Shown in pieces: positions 35,601 through 38,050 of a stretch of DNA of 38,050 nucleotides. This stretch comes from Myxococcales bacterium (lineage in GTDB: Bacteria > Myxococcota_A > Bradymonadia > Bradymonadales > GCA-2716585), in NCBI GenBank assembly GCA_002716585.1, contig PBBL01000017.1, positions 1-38,050 of the forward strand, written 5' to 3'. A program made the translations under genes and the position numbers. Position 1 is the stretch's first letter; each line of letters begins with the position of its first letter. Under the pieces are notes generated by a model. That model saw only the letters and a list, made by a program, of their open reading frames with translations. It did no database searches and was not told where the DNA came from.

Positions 35601-38050
35601 GTGAAGACATGTTCCAACTGCGGTGAGCGCAACCCCGATGGCCTGAGGCGCTGCGACGCCTGCGGCCACCCCCTCGCGAGCAGCGAGGAGTCGGGGTGGA
35701 TGCCGCCGTCGCCCAGGTCACGCCCCGGAGGGCTGTGGGCGGGCGCGGAGCGCTCCAAATCCAGCATGCCCGCGCGGGACTCGTCTTCCTCCTCCGCCAG
35801 CCAACCCAAGGGCTCTCGCCGCGCGATGAGCTCCACCTTCGTTGGCCTCCCACGCATCGACGAGGGCGCCCCGACCGAGCGCTCCGGCCACGATCTCAAA
35901 GCCCCGAGCCACCGCGCCCCACGCGGCGGAGACGGGTGGAACTCCACCTCCACGTCGGCGACCCTCATGGGGCTGCCCTCGTTCCAGGAGGCCTCCGACG
36001 CCGCCGCCGAGGACGCCAGCAGCCGCTCAGGCGTCTCGATGGGGCCTCGCCGCGGACGACGCTCGACCTCCTCGGGGGAGCGGCTCCGGCCCACGACACC
36101 CACCCTGCCTCGCCGCGGGGGGATGGGCAGCGGCGCGGGCGATGGTCGATGGAACACGGTCCAGTCCCGTCGCCCCTACGTCGGGCAGACCGACGACCAA
36201 CCCCGTGTGCGCGGCGATCGACCCGCCAGGACGAGCACCCAGTTCAGCTTTGGCCCCCAACCCGAGGCCCCGGGGCGGGCTCCGACGAGCGACAGCGCCC
36301 AGGCTCGAAACTCCAACGACAGCTCCTTCGGGCGCGGTCGCGCCTCGGGGAGCGACGCGTTCCGGCGGCGCGACCCGAATGAGAGCTCGTTCGGGCGCGG
36401 GCGTCGGGCGACCTCGGGTGACAGCAGCTCCTTCGGTCGAAGCCGCGCGACCGGGAGCGGCTCCTTCGGGCGGCGCGACCCCAGCGAGAGCTCTCTTGGG
36501 CGGCGTGACCCCAATGAAAGCTCGTTTGGGCGAGGGCGACGCGTGACCTCGGGCGACAGCAGCTCCTTCGGTCGAAGCCGCGCGACCGGGAGCGGCTCCT
36601 TTGGGTGGCGCGACCCCAGCGAGAGCTCGTTCGGGCGAGGGCGGCGCCGCTCGGCGGCGTCGAGCGCTTCAAACCCCAGGCCGCAGCGCCCCAAGCGTCA
36701 GACGCTGCCGCTGCGCTTCGGTGACGAGCCGGACGAGCAGCCGAGCAGCCGGCTTCGGAGGATGCCCGACCCAACCACGGCGGGCGACGGTCGCCACACG
36801 GCGTTCAGCTTCCCGGCGGTCGACCCGGCGCAGTCGCCGTCTGACGCCGGGCAGGTGAGGCACTCCGAGAGGAGCGTCCGCCCGGACCGCTCCAAGACCT
36901 CCGTGGGGATCGGGTGGGGCCACGACGAGCCGCGCGACAGGAACATCACCCAGCCCATGCCAAAAATGCGCTCGGCGTCCAACGTACCCGCGCGCAACCC
37001 CTCGCTCGCCCGAAGCGAGGCAGGGGAGTCGCGGAGCAGCAGCGGCGAGGGGGCCGCGCCCCCGTCGGGCCTGTTCCGCGTGCCCAACCGCTCGACCCGA
37101 TCCCAATCGGGCCGCCCGCAGGGCGGCTCGGCCCGCTCGTCGCTCCAGAGCAACCGCCGCACCCTGATGGGGATGCGCTCGCACGACAACCTGCCGGTGT
37201 ACCGCCCCGAAGACGAGGCCCGCGACCAGCCAGCGACGGCCCGCCGCGGTCGCCGCAGCGGTGAGGTCCGTCGCCCCGAGGGCGACGCCCGCGAACAGGC
37301 GGCGACGGTGCGCCGCGGTCGCCGCAGCGGCGAGTCCCATCGCCCGCCCGCGGCGCGCAGCTCAAGCCGGACCCCGGCGCGGCCGCGGGGCGCGGAGCCG
37401 TCCTCGCTGCGCAGCACCCACATCGGCCTGCCGGTCATGCCGGGCCCTGCGCCCGAAGGGCAGGCGCCGCGCGGCCGGGAGCGCCCGTCGAGCCCCGACC
37501 CGCGGTCGCGGACTCGCCCGCCGAACCCGCGGGGGCGCACCCCCAGCTCGGGGCCCGGGCTTCAGCCGGTCACCCAGAGCAAGCCGGACCTGCAGCGCGT
37601 CGCGGAGACCCCGAGCCGCTCCGGCTCGCTCTCCGGCGACGAGGACCTGTTCAACAACTCCTCGTCGGCGTCGTTCGCGGAGGGTGAGGATCTCCTGGGG
37701 GACAACTTCGACCTGGAGCTGGCGGGCGCGCTCGAAGACGCGCTGAGCCGCTCGATGGTGGCGTCGGTCACCGACGAGCCGGACTCCATCGACTCGCGGA
37801 ACCCCGACCTCGCGACCAGCGCGGAGGAGGGCAGGGCGCCGCTGAGCGGCATCACCCGCAACCCGAAGATCCCCGGGCGCTCCCCCGATCTGGCCGTCTC
37901 GACGTTGGGTGAGTCGGAGGACGCGCGCCCCGCGGCGCCGCTGAGCGGCATCACCCGAGCGCGGAAGGCGCGCCGCAACTTCAAGTCGACGACCGGGAGC
38001 CTCAAGTCCGCGACGGGCGAGCTGTTGGAGCCGCCGCGCCCCTCGCGGCG
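35601..38050 (+). CDS. Large zinc-ribbon, Ser/Arg-rich disordered protein (runs off the window)
   Basis: Open without a stop for more than 816 codons from a GTG at 35601 preceded by GAGG. The N-terminal ribbon has Cys4/7/18/21 and the pattern M-x-T-C-x2-C-x3-NPD-x4-C-x2-CG, the same layout as the FHA protein at 30103-31737. The rest is almost pure low complexity, rich in Ser, Arg, Gly and Pro, with SSFGRGR-type repeats, a 45-residue tandem repeat, two APLSGITR copies (near 37840 and 37940) and recurring T-x-x-G-[LM] motifs. Near 37704-37770 an ordered-looking stretch (NFDLELAGALEDAL) resembles NFDADEAFSDALVGAL of the FHA protein. No signal peptide or membrane helix. It is probably a paralogue that may end in further ribbons or FHA domains beyond the window; that is a prediction. 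Confidence 0.85.
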   Translation, partial: MKTCSNCGERNPDGLRRCDACGHPLASSEESGWMPPSPRSRPGGLWAGAERSKSSMPARDSSSSSASQPKGSRRAMSSTFVGLPRIDEGAPTERSGHDLKAPSHRAPRGGDGWNSTSTSATLMGLPSFQEASDAAAEDASSRSGVSMGPRRGRRSTSSGERLRPTTPTLPRRGGMGSGAGDGRWNTVQSRRPYVGQTDDQPRVRGDRPARTSTQFSFGPQPEAPGRAPTSDSAQARNSNDSSFGRGRASGSDAFRRRDPNESSFGRGRRATSGDSSSFGRSRATGSGSFGRRDPSESSLGRRDPNESSFGRGRRVTSGDSSSFGRSRATGSGSFGWRDPSESSFGRGRRRSAASSASNPRPQRPKRQTLPLRFGDEPDEQPSSRLRRMPDPTTAGDGRHTAFSFPAVDPAQSPSDAGQVRHSERSVRPDRSKTSVGIGWGHDEPRDRNITQPMPKMRSASNVPARNPSLARSEAGESRSSSGEGAAPPSGLFRVPNRSTRSQSGRPQGGSARSSLQSNRRTLMGMRSHDNLPVYRPEDEARDQPATARRGRRSGEVRRPEGDAREQAATVRRGRRSGESHRPPAARSSSRTPARPRGAEPSSLRSTHIGLPVMPGPAPEGQAPRGRERPSSPDPRSRTRPPNPRGRTPSSGPGLQPVTQSKPDLQRVAETPSRSGSLSGDEDLFNNSSSASFAEGEDLLGDNFDLELAGALEDALSRSMVASVTDEPDSIDSRNPDLATSAEEGRAPLSGITRNPKIPGRSPDLAVSTLGESEDARPAAPLSGITRARKARRNFKSTTGSLKSATGELLEPPRPSR
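36372..36641 (+). repeat. 135-bp tandem repeat inside the disordered protein gene
   Basis: Two adjacent 135-bp copies (36372-36506 and 36507-36641), 45 codons each, the middle 90 bp nearly identical and the edges diverged. Each encodes DPNESSFGRGRR, TSGDSSSFGRSRATGSGSFG and RDPSESS in order. The length keeps frame, and copy number may vary between strains. Confidence 0.85.

Noticed and set aside
36027..37540. Minus-strand open frames opposite the disordered protein
   Set aside because: Repeats of the plus-strand gene are mirrored in them; they lack ribosome sites, and the plus frame with its intact zinc ribbon and strong promoter is the better model.

Overview
The window is very GC-rich, densely coding bacterial chromosome. 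Gene content points to a delta-proteobacterium-like lineage, most likely Myxococcota or a relative such as Bradymonadia. The signs are F1Fo ATP synthase b and c subunits with signal peptides, a zinc-ribbon/FHA protein, a subtilase with a MYXO-CTERM-like Cys/membrane helix/Arg element, parvulin lipoproteins and cNMP-binding signalling proteins. The phylum assignment is inference; there is no rRNA to test it.

Layout. 60-7818 (minus strand) is an F1 and stator operon: b', b, delta, alpha, gamma, beta, epsilon, then one more gene at its end, a divergent F1-beta paralogue with no Walker A loop. A consensus -35 promoter lies upstream (7949-7977). 8075-8902 is an RsmJ-like methyltransferase. 9075-9896 is a dienoyl-CoA isomerase. 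9969-10676 is an ECF sigma factor. 11389-13953 is gyrA, with a strong promoter, a leader of about 270 nt and a clear terminator. 14088-14969 is a metallophosphoesterase.

15327-21841 (minus) is a tripartite RND efflux operon in the order outer-membrane factor, LysR regulator, lipoprotein adaptor, RND pump, with 4-nt overlaps. A divergent TetR gene faces it across three TCAACC-N4-GGTTGA operators. hemL follows. 24338-26586 (plus) is the second half of the ATP synthase: atpZ, atpI, atpB, atpE, preceded by a foldable leader. The enzyme is therefore encoded by two operons about 16 kb apart in opposite orientation.

26737-35145 (minus) holds pdxA, a SurA-like chaperone, a parvulin lipoprotein, a zinc-ribbon/double-FHA protein, a membrane-anchored subtilase and a double cNMP-domain protein. 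This reads as envelope protein quality control next to phospho-dependent signalling. From 35601 to the window end runs the start of a very large Ser/Arg-rich disordered protein. Its N-terminal zinc ribbon has the same layout as that of the FHA protein, so the two look like paralogues.

Most interesting: the P-loop-less beta-like protein closing the F1 operon; the roughly 45-residue insertion in the true beta subunit; the hairpin cluster between atpD and atpC; the Fo-operon leader carrying a copy of the 16S rRNA 3' tail; and the zinc-ribbon/FHA pair with recurring T-x-x-G-[LM] motifs.
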